Origin: Aristaeella lactis
GTDB lineage: Bacteria; Bacillota; Clostridia; Christensenellales; Aristaeellaceae
Reading direction: 5' to 3'
Length of the DNA stretch: 64,000 nt
Assembly: GCF_018118585.1 (NCBI RefSeq)
Contig: NZ_CP069421.1
Location: 1,736,001 to 1,800,000 of the forward strand
Shown: positions 1 through 8,019 of the stretch, piece by piece
Numbering within the stretch: the stretch's first letter is position 1
How the letters are laid out: every line of letters starts with the position of its first letter
Notes under the pieces: model-generated
Told to the model about the DNA's origin: nothing
The model's database searches: none
Seen by the model: the letters and a program-made list of their open reading frames with translations, nothing else
Program-made: the position numbers and the translations under genes

Positions 1-1838
1 CACACCGCCAGCTTGCAGGCGGCCTGGTTCGTCGCAATCACCGTCCGGTAACCGGTCACGTTCGCGTCCGCCGGGAAGGTGATCTTCTTCGTCCCGCTGC
101 GTACTGCCACCGTCTGGTACAGCTCCCAGCTCCCGCTCTTGTTCTTCTCGATCCAGACCTCCACGTCCGGTTTCGGCAGGCGGTTGTCGGGCCTGTAGCC
201 GAATTCAGAACCCGGGATCTGGTACGTATCCGACGTCTGGCGCCCGTAGGAGAACATCTCCGGCGCCGCGATGGTGATGCTGTCGAAGTAGTAGTCCCCT
301 GCCCCGAGGTTCCCGCCGTTGCTGATGTTCGCCACGGAAACCGTATCGTCCGTGGTCTCCATCCGGTAGGTCCAGTTCAGGTAATGGGAGGGGTCCTCTT
401 CCCAGCCTTCCGGCATGTCCGGCACCTCGCTCGTCGGGCCCGCGGTGTACGAATAGCCGTACCCCACGGTAAGCACCTCGAAGTCCAGCGTTACGCTCTT
501 TCCGTTGCGCAGCGCGCCGACGGCCATCTCGTAGGTCTTGTCCTTTTTGTGGCTCTGGGAGCTGGTGCTCCCATCCGGCCGGTCCTTCACCGGGGTATTG
601 TGCGTATGGCTGGGCTGCGAGCCCGAATACTTATACACGCCAAACGTTCCCGCAGGATACTCCCATCCCGCGTGCAGATAGTTCGCCGACGCCGTCGCCC
701 CGGCCCGGGAGACTTCCCTCGGGTCGCCGGCCTGCTCCGGGTCGGCTTCCGTCAGCGTCCACTGCGACGCCGCGCGGATCGTATAGGTTTTGTTGTTCTG
801 CATCTGGTCCGTGGGATACGCCGCCCAGATTTCCCGGGCCCGGTAGTCGTTCCATCCCCGGCCGTCATAGTTGTACCGGACCGTCTGCCGGCTGTAGTGC
901 TCCCCGGCCTGCTCGCCGGAGGTCTCCGTGCCGACCGTCCCGCCGCTGACGTTGACCTCACCCAGGATGATGCCCGGGATCGAGACCCCGTTTCCTTCCG
1001 CCACCCCGGCCCACACGTCCATGTCCAGGCTGAAGTACTGCGTGCCTTCATACAGCGGCCAGGTTTTCCAGCGCACAAACACATACTTATTCGCCGTTTC
1101 CGGGCCGCCGGGCAGGTTCTCCTTCGCGCCTGCCGGAACGCTTTCCGGCGTCGAGTACACCTGGGCGGACATGCCCGCGCCGGGATCACTCAGGCATTCC
1201 CTCGTGTCGATGGCCGCCGTCAGTTCCTGGGTGCTCATGGTGTCCTTCACGCCGCTGCGGGTCGTGACCTCCACCGTGGCCTTCAGGGGATCGCTGGGCC
1301 GCATATCCACGATCTTCGAAACCACGATCCCGGTGATCGTACACTCGAAATTAATATCCGCCGCGGCATCGATAGCCGCGTCGTTGACGATGGCGTACTG
1401 CCCGTTCTCCGCTTCCTCCCAGTGCCAGGCGGAACTCTCGCTCGGTGCGTCCGGAACGGAGAAGGTCATTCCGCCGCATCCCGCCGACATAACCGCACCA
1501 TCAGCGTAGTATGTGCTCCGCTCATGCCAGATCTGCCGCGGAAACAGGATCCGGACAGAACCCGGCTCATGCGGTTCCTGTCCTGTCAGGACGGCGTTGA
1601 TCTGGAACTGCATGCTGATTTCCGAATCGTCGCTGTGCTTCCGGATAAACAGCCGGTTCGCCTGCCCGTCCGACGGGCTGTCCGGCGTCATCCACTCGAT
1701 CTTCGCGCTCCGGATCTGATTGCCCTGTGAGGCGCCCTCCGCATATCCGGCAGACAACGGCATTACACTGTTTATACCGATAATCAGCGTAAGGATGGCA
1801 AGTAAAAGAAATATCCGTCGTCTGAAGCTTCTGATCAT
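1..1838 (-). CDS. Large secreted surface protein, C-terminal part beyond the left edge
   Basis: The minus frame is open from ATG at 1838 to the window edge, giving 612 codons with no stop, so the gene continues to the left. The first ~34 residues are a signal peptide: a basic start (MIRSFRRR), a long hydrophobic core, then an SAGYAEG-type cleavage region. The rest is polar and rich in Gly, Thr, Ser, Trp and Tyr, with alternating short hydrophobic stretches as in beta-sandwich surface proteins. I recognise no catalytic motif or named domain. A GGAG lies 10 nt before the ATG. Codon use favours GCG, ACG, CCG and CGG more than the neighbouring copper genes. A cell-surface or adhesin-like role is an inference from the signal peptide and composition. 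Confidence 0.8.
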   Translation of the reverse strand, partial: MIRSFRRRIFLLLAILTLIIGINSVMPLSAGYAEGASQGNQIRSAKIEWMTPDSPSDGQANRLFIRKHSDDSEISMQFQINAVLTGQEPHEPGSVRILFPRQIWHERSTYYADGAVMSAGCGGMTFSVPDAPSESSAWHWEEAENGQYAIVNDAAIDAAADINFECTITGIVVSKIVDMRPSDPLKATVEVTTRSGVKDTMSTQELTAAIDTRECLSDPGAGMSAQVYSTPESVPAGAKENLPGGPETANKYVFVRWKTWPLYEGTQYFSLDMDVWAGVAEGNGVSIPGIILGEVNVSGGTVGTETSGEQAGEHYSRQTVRYNYDGRGWNDYRAREIWAAYPTDQMQNNKTYTIRAASQWTLTEADPEQAGDPREVSRAGATASANYLHAGWEYPAGTFGVYKYSGSQPSHTHNTPVKDRPDGSTSSQSHKKDKTYEMAVGALRNGKSVTLDFEVLTVGYGYSYTAGPTSEVPDMPEGWEEDPSHYLNWTYRMETTDDTVSVANISNGGNLGAGDYYFDSITIAAPEMFSYGRQTSDTYQIPGSEFGYRPDNRLPKPDVEVWIEKNKSGSWELYQTVAVRSGTKKITFPADANVTGYRTVIATNQAACKLAV

Positions 1839-1962
1839 GATGCGTTCACTCCGTCATCTGAAAGTGGGGGCTTTTGCGGAAAGGATCGGGTTTTTTACAA
1901 TCGTCTGAAAGTTGTCTGTACTTCTGTGAATCAATTAATTCATGATATCATAACGTTTATAC

Positions 1963-1984
1963 GCCGTACAATGCATGACGGCGA
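1963..1984. other. AT-rich intergenic stretch with a small inverted repeat
   Basis: The gap 1839-2077 has no supported gene. It is T-rich on the plus strand and holds one short inverted repeat, CGCCGT / ACGGCG with a 10-nt loop, at 1963-1984. The promoter of the leftward surface-protein gene should lie here, but I cannot pick a convincing -35/-10 pair. Confidence 0.3.
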
Positions 1985-2077
1985 ATGAATATTACATTTT
2001 TTCAGTTTTTTTATTACATTTTTACAATTATTGCTGTTCTTTTCCTGTTCTTCACTCCTTTCACGGTTTTCAGACAG

Positions 2078-2102
2078 AAAAAAAGAGGCATCCCGCCTCT
2101 TT
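2078..2102 (-). terminator. Intrinsic terminator of csoR-copA
   Basis: On the minus strand an 8-bp perfect stem (AAAGAGGC / GCCTCTTT) with a 5-nt loop runs into seven T residues. It lies about 30 nt after the copA stop. Confidence 0.85.
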
Positions 2103-2130
2103 CCGGCCGGATGCCTCCGCATATATTCTG

Positions 2131-2340
2131 TTACTCGATCCCTTCGAAAGTGAAGTCCCTGGCTTCCACAGCTGCCTTCACCGCGGCTTCATCCAGGTCT
2201 CCGGACAGGGTAATGACCGCGGTGCCCGCCTCATGGCTGACCACGGCTTCTGTGATAAAGGGAAGCGCCTCCAGGGCCTTCTTCACAGAGGCCTCGCAGT
2301 GTCCGCACATCATACCTTTGATTTTTACCGTCTTTGTCAT
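2131..2340 (-). CDS. copZ: Possible separately translated CopZ copper chaperone nested in the 3' end of copA
   Basis: In the same frame as copA, an ATG at 2340 would give a 69-residue protein that is a complete heavy-metal-associated domain (MKxKGMMCGHCEAS-like start; two ligand Cys in CGHC). A purine-rich AGAGAGGAACGG stretch lies 6-16 nt upstream and can act as a Shine-Dalgarno. This would yield free CopZ from the same message that encodes the full ATPase. Free CopZ normally carries Cu(I) to CopA and CsoR. That internal initiation really happens is an inference; the HMA domain itself is certain. Confidence 0.45.
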   Translation of the reverse strand: MTKTVKIKGMMCGHCEASVKKALEALPFITEAVVSHEAGTAVITLSGDLDEAAVKAAVEARDFTFEGIE

Positions 2341-4689
2341 GGTTCCGTTCCTCTCTTTCTTTTGTTCCTCTTTGATTGATTCAGTGATGGTAAGGGGTAT
2401 ATTCGCCGCTTTCAGCGGTTTATCCTTTGCCGGATCCTTCAGCCTGAACAGGTTCAGCCGCAGGGCGTTCATGCACACCGTAAAGCTGGAAAGGCTCATG
2501 GCCGCCGCGCCGATCATCGGGCTCATCTTCCATCCGAACAATCCCGCCGCAAGCGGAATGCAGATCAGGTTGTAGAAAAATGCCCAGAACAGGTTTTCGT
2601 GTACGTTCCGCACCGTTCCCCTGCTCAGCCGGATCGCGGCAGCCGCGTCTGTCAGGCTGGAATTCATCAGCACAATGTCTGCGCTGTCCACTGCCACGTC
2701 CGTCCCCGCGCCGATGGCGATTCCGGTGTCCGCCCGGGTTAATGCCGGTGCGTCGTTGATTCCGTCGCCCACCATGGCAACCCGGCCGTATGCCTGCAGC
2801 TTCCGGATCACTTTCTCCTTGCCTTCCGGCAGAACTCCGGCCACCCATTCATCCACCCCGGCCTGTGCCGCGATGGCCTGTGCCGTCCGCTCGTTGTCGC
2901 CCGTCAGCATCACCACCCGCAGTCCCTGGTTCTTCAGCTGCCGGATTCCTTCCTGTGAATCCTCCCGGATCCGGTCCGCCACAGCGATCACGCCCAGCAG
3001 TTCCCCGTCCGCCTCAAAGAACAGCGGGGTTTTGCCCTGCTCCGCCAGCGCTTCAGCCTGCCGGTTCAGTTCCTCCGGCACCCTGACCAGGCTGCCGATA
3101 TAGCTGCCGCTGCCGCCCCGGAGCCGTTTTCCTCCGGCGGTGCCTTCCAGTCCGTTACCCGGTAGTGCCCGGAAATCTGAAATACTGTCCGGTTTCATCT
3201 GCCGTTCTTCAGCTGCCCTCAGAATGGCCTTGGCCAGCGGGTGCTCGCTTCCCTGCTCCAGGGCAGCCGCCCTGCTGAGCAGTTCCGTTTCTGTCTTTCC
3301 TCCTGCGGGAATCAGGTCCGTCACCCCCGGCTCTCCGGAGGTGATCGTTCCGGTCTTATCCAGTGCGATAATCTGCGCTTTTCCTGCCGTTTCCAGTGCT
3401 TCCCCTGTCTTGAACAGGATGCCGTTCCTTGCCCCCAGGCCGTTTCCGACCATAATGGCTACAGGTGTGGCAAGTCCCAGCGCGCAGGGGCAGGAGATCA
3501 CCAGCACGGAGATGCCCCTGGCTACCGCGTCCCCCGCGGACGCGCCGGCGATCAGCCAGCCCGCTGTTACGATCAGGGCAATCACGATTACAGCCGGCAC
3601 AAAAACGCCGGAAACCTTATCCGCGATCCGGGCGATCGGCGCCTTGGTCGCGGCGGCATCGGAAACCATCCGGATGATCTGGCTCAGGGTGGTATCCTCT
3701 CCCACCCGGGTAGCACGGCAGGTCAGGAAACCGGACTGGTTGATCGTCGCCGCGCTGACCTGATCTCCTTCCGCTTTATCCACCGGGATCGATTCACCCG
3801 TCAGGGCGGATTCATTCACCGCGCCTGTCCCGGAAAGAACCATGCCGTCCGCCGGAATGCTTTCCCCGGGATGTACCACAAAGGTGTCTCCGGCTTTTAC
3901 AGCGGAAATGGGGACTTTCTCCTTTTTGCCGTTCCGGAGCAGAACAGCCGTCTGCGGGGCCAGTTTCATCAGGCTTTTCAGCGCGCTGGTTGTTTTTCCT
4001 TTGGAACGGGCTTCCAGCATCTTGCCGACGGTGATCAGGGCCGGAATCATCGCTGCAGATTCAAAGTACAGCTGACCGTGATACAGATCCATCAGATCGC
4101 TGTTGGATGCCCCCGCTGTAATCATCCCGCACATACGGTAGAATACAAACAGGCTCCAGCCAAAGGATACCGATGATCCCAGCGCAACCAGCGTATCCAT
4201 GTTCGGGGCACCGTGCGCCAGGGAACGGAATCCGCTGGTGAAAAACTTCCCGTTTATAATCATCACGATCAGTGCCAGCAGCATCTGGGTCAGCGTCAGT
4301 GCCAGGTGGTTGTGGACCAGGAATGCCGGCAGCGGCCATCCTGCCATATGATGTCCCATCGTGATATACATCAGCACCGCCAGGAATCCAACCGACAGCA
4401 GCAGCCTGCGCTTCAGCTTCGGGGTTTCCCGGTCCTTCAGTGCTTCTTCCTGCGCGGTCAGGTAATCCGCCTTTTGTTCTCCGGACGGCGCTCCTTTCAG
4501 GCTGGCGCCGTATCCTGCCGCCTCCACCGCGCGGATGATCTCCTCCTGCGAGGCGGTTCCCTCCACGCCCATGGAATTGGTCAGCAGACTCACGGAAACC
4601 GTATCCACGCCGGGCACTTTTGCCACTGCCTTCTCCACCCTGGCCTGGCAGGCTGCACAGCTCATGCCGGTCACAATATATTGTTCCAT
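2131..4689 (-). CDS. copA: Copper-exporting P-type ATPase with fused C-terminal CopZ domain
   Basis: This P1B-type ATPase exports Cu(I) across the cytoplasmic membrane using ATP. The 852 residues run in order: an N-terminal HMA domain (GMSCAAC, Cys 11 and 14); membrane helices; the actuator loop with TGES; the CPC transport motif in SCPCALGLATP (~residue 398); the phosphorylation site DKTGT (~441); the SEHPLAKA nucleotide-site motif; GDGINDAP; and the last helices with MSLSS. After a ~35-residue charged linker there is a second complete HMA domain (MMCGHC, residues 784-852) that looks like the chaperone CopZ. Most CopA proteins end after the last helices, so this tail is unusual. The gene follows csoR by 14 nt and should be induced with it by copper. 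Confidence 0.96.
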   Translation of the reverse strand: MEQYIVTGMSCAACQARVEKAVAKVPGVDTVSVSLLTNSMGVEGTASQEEIIRAVEAAGYGASLKGAPSGEQKADYLTAQEEALKDRETPKLKRRLLLSVGFLAVLMYITMGHHMAGWPLPAFLVHNHLALTLTQMLLALIVMIINGKFFTSGFRSLAHGAPNMDTLVALGSSVSFGWSLFVFYRMCGMITAGASNSDLMDLYHGQLYFESAAMIPALITVGKMLEARSKGKTTSALKSLMKLAPQTAVLLRNGKKEKVPISAVKAGDTFVVHPGESIPADGMVLSGTGAVNESALTGESIPVDKAEGDQVSAATINQSGFLTCRATRVGEDTTLSQIIRMVSDAAATKAPIARIADKVSGVFVPAVIVIALIVTAGWLIAGASAGDAVARGISVLVISCPCALGLATPVAIMVGNGLGARNGILFKTGEALETAGKAQIIALDKTGTITSGEPGVTDLIPAGGKTETELLSRAAALEQGSEHPLAKAILRAAEERQMKPDSISDFRALPGNGLEGTAGGKRLRGGSGSYIGSLVRVPEELNRQAEALAEQGKTPLFFEADGELLGVIAVADRIREDSQEGIRQLKNQGLRVVMLTGDNERTAQAIAAQAGVDEWVAGVLPEGKEKVIRKLQAYGRVAMVGDGINDAPALTRADTGIAIGAGTDVAVDSADIVLMNSSLTDAAAAIRLSRGTVRNVHENLFWAFFYNLICIPLAAGLFGWKMSPMIGAAAMSLSSFTVCMNALRLNLFRLKDPAKDKPLKAANIPLTITESIKEEQKKERNGTMTKTVKIKGMMCGHCEASVKKALEALPFITEAVVSHEAGTAVITLSGDLDEAAVKAAVEARDFTFEGIE

Positions 4690-4703
4690 GGTTCCCTCTT
4701 TTC

Positions 4704-5015
4704 TTATTTCATGAGCTTCTGCATAACTTTCACAAACTCGTCGATGGCCTCTTCTTTTCCGCTCCGGATATCCTCCGATACGCAGCTGCGGATATGGCAG
4801 GCCAGCAGTTCCCGGTTAAAGCTGTTCAGCGCGGCGCTCACCGCGGATACCTGGATCAGGATGTCCGGGCAATAGGCATCCTCTTCCACCATCTTCTGGA
4901 TTCCCCGGATCTGGCCTTCCGCCAGTTTCAGCCGCCGAAGGAGGGCGTTCTGTTCCTCCGCCGTGCGCTTCTTTTTCCTTTCGCCGCAGTGCGGGCACGT
5001 ATTATTCTCACTCAT
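4704..5015 (-). CDS. csoR: CsoR-family copper-sensing repressor
   Basis: CsoR proteins are all-helical DNA-binding repressors that release operator DNA when they bind Cu(I). The sequence is short and helical and carries the family pattern: Cys in AYCPDI, then His and Cys in CHIRSC, the W-X-Y-Z copper ligands. An extra N-terminal CPHCG motif could bind another metal. ATG codons exist at 5024 and 5015. The only good Shine-Dalgarno (ACGGAG) touches the first ATG but stands 9 nt before the second, so I chose 5015 (103 residues). It is the first gene of the operon with copA, 14 nt apart, and its promoter contains the presumed operators. Confidence 0.93.
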   Translation of the reverse strand: MSENNTCPHCGERKKKRTAEEQNALLRRLKLAEGQIRGIQKMVEEDAYCPDILIQVSAVSAALNSFNRELLACHIRSCVSEDIRSGKEEAIDEFVKVMQKLMK

Positions 5016-5040
5016 TGCTTTCATCTCCGTCTCTCGTCAG

Positions 5041-5090
5041 ATACCCCCTCCGGGTATCATCATCTTATACCCTCCCGGGGTATTTGTCAA
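5041..5090 (-). promoter_or_regulatory. csoR-copA promoter with two CsoR operators
   Basis: The -35 TTGACA (5085-5090) and -10 TAAGAT (5062-5067) are 17 bp apart. Two sites share the same architecture, ATACCC-N5-GGGTAT: 5067-5083 fills the spacer between -35 and -10, and 5041-5057 lies downstream near the transcript start. The pattern matches known GC-rich pseudo-palindromic CsoR operators, so CsoR binding would directly block RNA polymerase. Confidence 0.85.
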
Positions 5091-5114
5091 CACTGTTCTT
5101 TTCCTGCCCTTTCC

Positions 5115-5143
5115 TTGACCGCCCTGTTCCTTCGTGCTACGAT
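5115..5143 (+). promoter_or_regulatory. Promoter of the serA-like gene
   Basis: TTGACC (5115-5120) and TACGAT (5138-5143) are separated by 17 bp. The start codon follows 34 nt later behind an AGGAAAGGAG Shine-Dalgarno. Confidence 0.7.
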
Positions 5144-5177
5144 TGGAAACTGATATGAGGAAAGGAGCACTTGATTT

Positions 5178-6356
5178 ATGAAAGACCGTAAAATCTTTTG
5201 CCTGAATAATATTGCGAAGGTTGGGACAAACTGTTTCCGTTCCGGTTATACGCTGACTGATTCCATCGACGAGGCTGCCGGCGTGCTGGTCCGCTCCGCC
5301 GATATGAAGGAAATGTCCTTCCCCGCCGGTCTCCGGGCGATTGCCCGCGCGGGCGCCGGCGTCAACAATATCCCGCTGGACCGCTGCGCGGAAGAAGGCA
5401 TTGTGGTCTTCAACACTCCCGGTGCCAACGCAAACTCCGTCAAGGAACTGGTGCTCTGCGGCATGCTCCTGGCTTCCCGTGACATTGCCGGCGGCATCTC
5501 CTGGGTCCGGGAGAACGCGGAAGATGAAAACATCGCCAAAACCACCGAGAAGGCCAAGAAAGCCTTTGCCGGCACAGAACTCAAGGGAAAAACCCTGGGC
5601 GTCATCGGACTGGGTGCCATCGGCGTCCTGGTCGCCAACGCGGCAGTCTCCCTGGGGATGAAAGTTTACGGCTTTGACCCCTATCTGTCTGTCAGCCATG
5701 CCTGGAACCTTTCCCCCATGGTCATCCATGCGGAAAAAGTTGAGGAAATCTACGCGGTCAGTGATTTCATCACCATTCATGTGCCCGCCACTCCCGCCAC
5801 AAAGGGAATGATCGGCGCCGACGCCATCGCCCAGATGAAGAACGGTGTAGTCATCCTGAACTTCGCCCGGGATACCCTGGTGGATGAAAAAGCCCTGGCC
5901 GGCGCGCTCGAATCCGGTGTCGTGCACCGCTATGTGTCCGACTTCCCGACGCCCGCCAGCGCCCATATGAAGAATGCCATCGTGATCCCGCACCTGGGTG
6001 CCTCCACCGAAGAGGCAGAAGACAACTGCGCCATCATGGCGGTCAAGCAGCTGCAGGATTATCTGGACAACGGCAACATTCACAACTCCGTCAATTATCC
6101 GGAAATGAACCTTGGCGTCTGTGAAACCGATGCCCGGGTCGGTATCCTTCACCGGAACATCCCGAACATGCTCAGCCAGATCACAAACTTCTTCGGAAAC
6201 CAGGGGCTGAACATTGAAAACCTGGCCAACAAGAGCCGCGGCGATTATGCCTACACACTCCTGGACCTGAGCCATCCCATGCCCCATGACACAGTGGAAC
6301 GCCTGAAGGAAATCGACGGCGTCATCCGTGTGCGCAGGATCGTGGAAAACAAATAA
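5178..6356 (+). CDS. serA: D-3-phosphoglycerate dehydrogenase-like 2-hydroxyacid dehydrogenase with ACT domain
   Basis: This family oxidises 3-phosphoglycerate with NAD+, the first step of serine synthesis. The 392 residues hold a substrate-binding half, the Rossmann motif GLGAIG (~143-148), the catalytic Arg in NFARDT (~230), and the catalytic His in IPHLGAST (~272). A C-terminal ACT domain (~320-392, IPNMLSQIT onward) is the usual site of feedback inhibition by serine. At this length it is the short SerA type without the extra substrate domain of long SerA proteins. It is monocistronic, with its own promoter and a strong terminator. No serB or serC is adjacent, so a related 2-hydroxyacid substrate cannot be excluded. 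Confidence 0.88.
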   Translation: MKDRKIFCLNNIAKVGTNCFRSGYTLTDSIDEAAGVLVRSADMKEMSFPAGLRAIARAGAGVNNIPLDRCAEEGIVVFNTPGANANSVKELVLCGMLLASRDIAGGISWVRENAEDENIAKTTEKAKKAFAGTELKGKTLGVIGLGAIGVLVANAAVSLGMKVYGFDPYLSVSHAWNLSPMVIHAEKVEEIYAVSDFITIHVPATPATKGMIGADAIAQMKNGVVILNFARDTLVDEKALAGALESGVVHRYVSDFPTPASAHMKNAIVIPHLGASTEEAEDNCAIMAVKQLQDYLDNGNIHNSVNYPEMNLGVCETDARVGILHRNIPNMLSQITNFFGNQGLNIENLANKSRGDYAYTLLDLSHPMPHDTVERLKEIDGVIRVRRIVENK

Positions 6357-6373
6357 TTCTCCTGTAAATGTGA

Positions 6374-6409
6374 ACCGCTTCCGGCATCTGGCCGGAAGCG
6401 GTCTTTTTT
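6374..6409 (+). terminator. Intrinsic terminator of the serA-like gene
   Basis: A 12-bp perfect stem (ACCGCTTCCGGC / GCCGGAAGCGGT) with a 5-nt loop is followed by CTTTTTTA. Its tail touches the stop codon of the convergent L,D-transpeptidase gene. Confidence 0.92.
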
Positions 6410-7625
6410 ATTTCTTTTTCTTTGCTTTCTTTTCTTCGTATACAGGCATCACCTCACCGGGGGAAGATTCCTGGTGAATCCGGTTGATTTCTTCCAGGGC
6501 TTCTTTCCGGGGGCTCGGCATGCAGTATGGGCAGGGCTTCAGTTTGCTGTAGTCAGCCTCCTCCAGTTCTCCGTAAGTGAAGGCGTTCAGCGGCAGGAAC
6601 TTCTTCTTCACGCTGGCACAGTCCGCCACAGAATGATACAGGGAGCCGCCCTTCGGGTTGTAGTACAGAGGTGTATCGTCCTCCGGTATTTTCACCTGCC
6701 GTCCCTGATAATCCTCCCAGATGACCAGCTTGATGCAGTTTTTATCCTTGCGTTTCTTGATCAGGTTTGCCAGTACCGACATGTTATAACCCGCCGTGTT
6801 CTTCTTCGCCTGCACCCGGATGCAGCCGTGGCTTGCCCGGTTTCCGAGGATCTCTTCAAATCCGCGGAAGTTCTTGGTTCCGTCCGCGTTTTTCCGGTGG
6901 GGAACCTCATGGATATAGTCAGCAGCATTGAACTTCAGGGCATAGCTGCAGACCATGCCTGACTCCTCGTCGTTCAGGGAGCCCGTCTTGGTATAGATAA
7001 TCAGGTATTCACCGGACCGGGTTTCGTTATAGGGCTGCTGTTTTTTTGCGTCCGGATTGTATTTGCCTGTGGACACCGCCAGGGACGTTTCCAGGTGGCC
7101 GTCCTTGAACAGGTACAGCCGCTGGGTCAGCTTGTCGATAATGATGCCGTAGTTCTGGTTGACGTTAACGGTCTTCAGCTTTTTAGTCAGGATATAGCCG
7201 GTCACAAAGGCATTGAAGTTCAGCACCTTGCTGTCATGGAAGCTGGTGGAATAGGTCTGCACCTTGGTCCATCCGTTATCCAGCGTTTCCAGCACCCGCA
7301 GGCCCTGGCTCTGGCCGGTGACCATGCCGATCCCCTCGCTGTTTTCATCCGGTTCGGAATAGATCACCGTCTGCTTGTTCATGTCGATGTCCGCCACTGT
7401 GATCGGGGCAGTCAGCATCTTCCAGATGGCTTTCTCGTCCTCCAGGTTCATCGGCGTACACCAGTAGCTGCCCGTGTCATCCTGCGCCGGCTCCTCTTCG
7501 GAGCGGTATGCCGGGGTGATCTCAGAAGGTTCCGGTTCCACACCCAGCAGGAAATCCTCACCCTGCGCGCCGCAGGCTGAAAACAGGATCATAAACAGTA
7601 GTATAAATGTAATCGCTCTGCGCAT
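6408..7625 (-). CDS. L,D-transpeptidase (YkuD) lipoprotein
   Basis: L,D-transpeptidases cross-link peptidoglycan stem peptides or attach proteins to them, using a catalytic Cys. The YkuD motif SHGCIRV (~residues 265-271) is intact. The N-terminus has a hydrophobic segment ending in the lipobox FSAC, so the protein is probably lipid-anchored outside the membrane. An SH3-like region (~60-130) precedes the catalytic domain. The tail carries a Cys-bearing module (SLYHSVADC then KPCPYC) that resembles small metal-binding repeats of secreted proteins. I chose the ATG at 7625, which has GGAGG 6 nt upstream; an in-frame start at 7670 would put 15 basic residues before the signal sequence. 405 residues. 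Confidence 0.9.
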   Translation of the reverse strand: MRRAITFILLFMILFSACGAQGEDFLLGVEPEPSEITPAYRSEEEPAQDDTGSYWCTPMNLEDEKAIWKMLTAPITVADIDMNKQTVIYSEPDENSEGIGMVTGQSQGLRVLETLDNGWTKVQTYSTSFHDSKVLNFNAFVTGYILTKKLKTVNVNQNYGIIIDKLTQRLYLFKDGHLETSLAVSTGKYNPDAKKQQPYNETRSGEYLIIYTKTGSLNDEESGMVCSYALKFNAADYIHEVPHRKNADGTKNFRGFEEILGNRASHGCIRVQAKKNTAGYNMSVLANLIKKRKDKNCIKLVIWEDYQGRQVKIPEDDTPLYYNPKGGSLYHSVADCASVKKKFLPLNAFTYGELEEADYSKLKPCPYCMPSPRKEALEEINRIHQESSPGEVMPVYEEKKAKKKK

Positions 7626-7722
7626 TTCATTCCTCCGCCGCCGGTTTCCGCGGCCCGCATATTTTATCATGCGCCGCTCTTCACTGTCAAAAAACCGGTC
7701 TGTCTAAAAAACGATAAACCCC

Positions 7723-7751
7723 TTGATTTTCTTCCCCGGTGGGGGTATACT
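7723..7751 (+). promoter_or_regulatory. Promoter of the thrS T-box transcript
   Basis: TTGATT (7723-7728) and TATACT (7746-7751) are 17 bp apart. The spacer contains CCCCGGTGGGG. The leader then runs about 260 nt before thrS. Confidence 0.7.
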
Positions 7752-7757
7752 GCCTGT

Positions 7758-7982
7758 ATCCTTTCCAGATGAAGGGAAACACGCGGTCAGGATACCGGTT
7801 CACAGAGAGCGGGAAAAGGTGCAAGCCCGCAGCAAGGCCCTGATACGATACCATTCCCGGATGAAAAGCGGCTGCCGCCCGATACCGCGGCTCAATGAGT
7901 GGTTTTACAACAAGCAGGGTGGAACCGCGAATGCTTATCCAGCATCCGTCCCGGCACAAGAATGCAGGGCGGATGTTTTTTT
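7758..7982 (+). promoter_or_regulatory. T-box riboswitch controlling thrS
   Basis: The conserved T-box AGGGTGGAACCGCG lies at 7916-7929. It is followed by a terminator: CATCCGTCCC (7943-7952) pairs with GGGCGGATG (7967-7975), then seven T. Uncharged tRNA bound by the leader would stabilise the antiterminator and allow thrS transcription. A Thr codon ACC at 7850-7852, in the 3' half of the stem I region, is a candidate specifier; I did not fold the full structure. This leader accounts for most of the ~390-nt gene-free gap before thrS. Confidence 0.92.
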
Positions 7983-8019
7983 GTACACAGACGCCCGGAA
8001 ACAAAAGGAGGGTAAACCC

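Noticed and set aside
384-1730. Plus-strand 448-codon open frame across the left edge
   Set aside because: It is antisense to the secreted protein gene, which has a signal peptide, a ribosome site and sensible composition.
1985-2120. Hydrophobic plus-strand ORF (MNITFFQFFYYIFTII...) in the gap before copA
   Set aside because: The hydrophobicity comes from a T-rich stretch. There is no Shine-Dalgarno, and the frame runs through the copA terminator into copA antisense.
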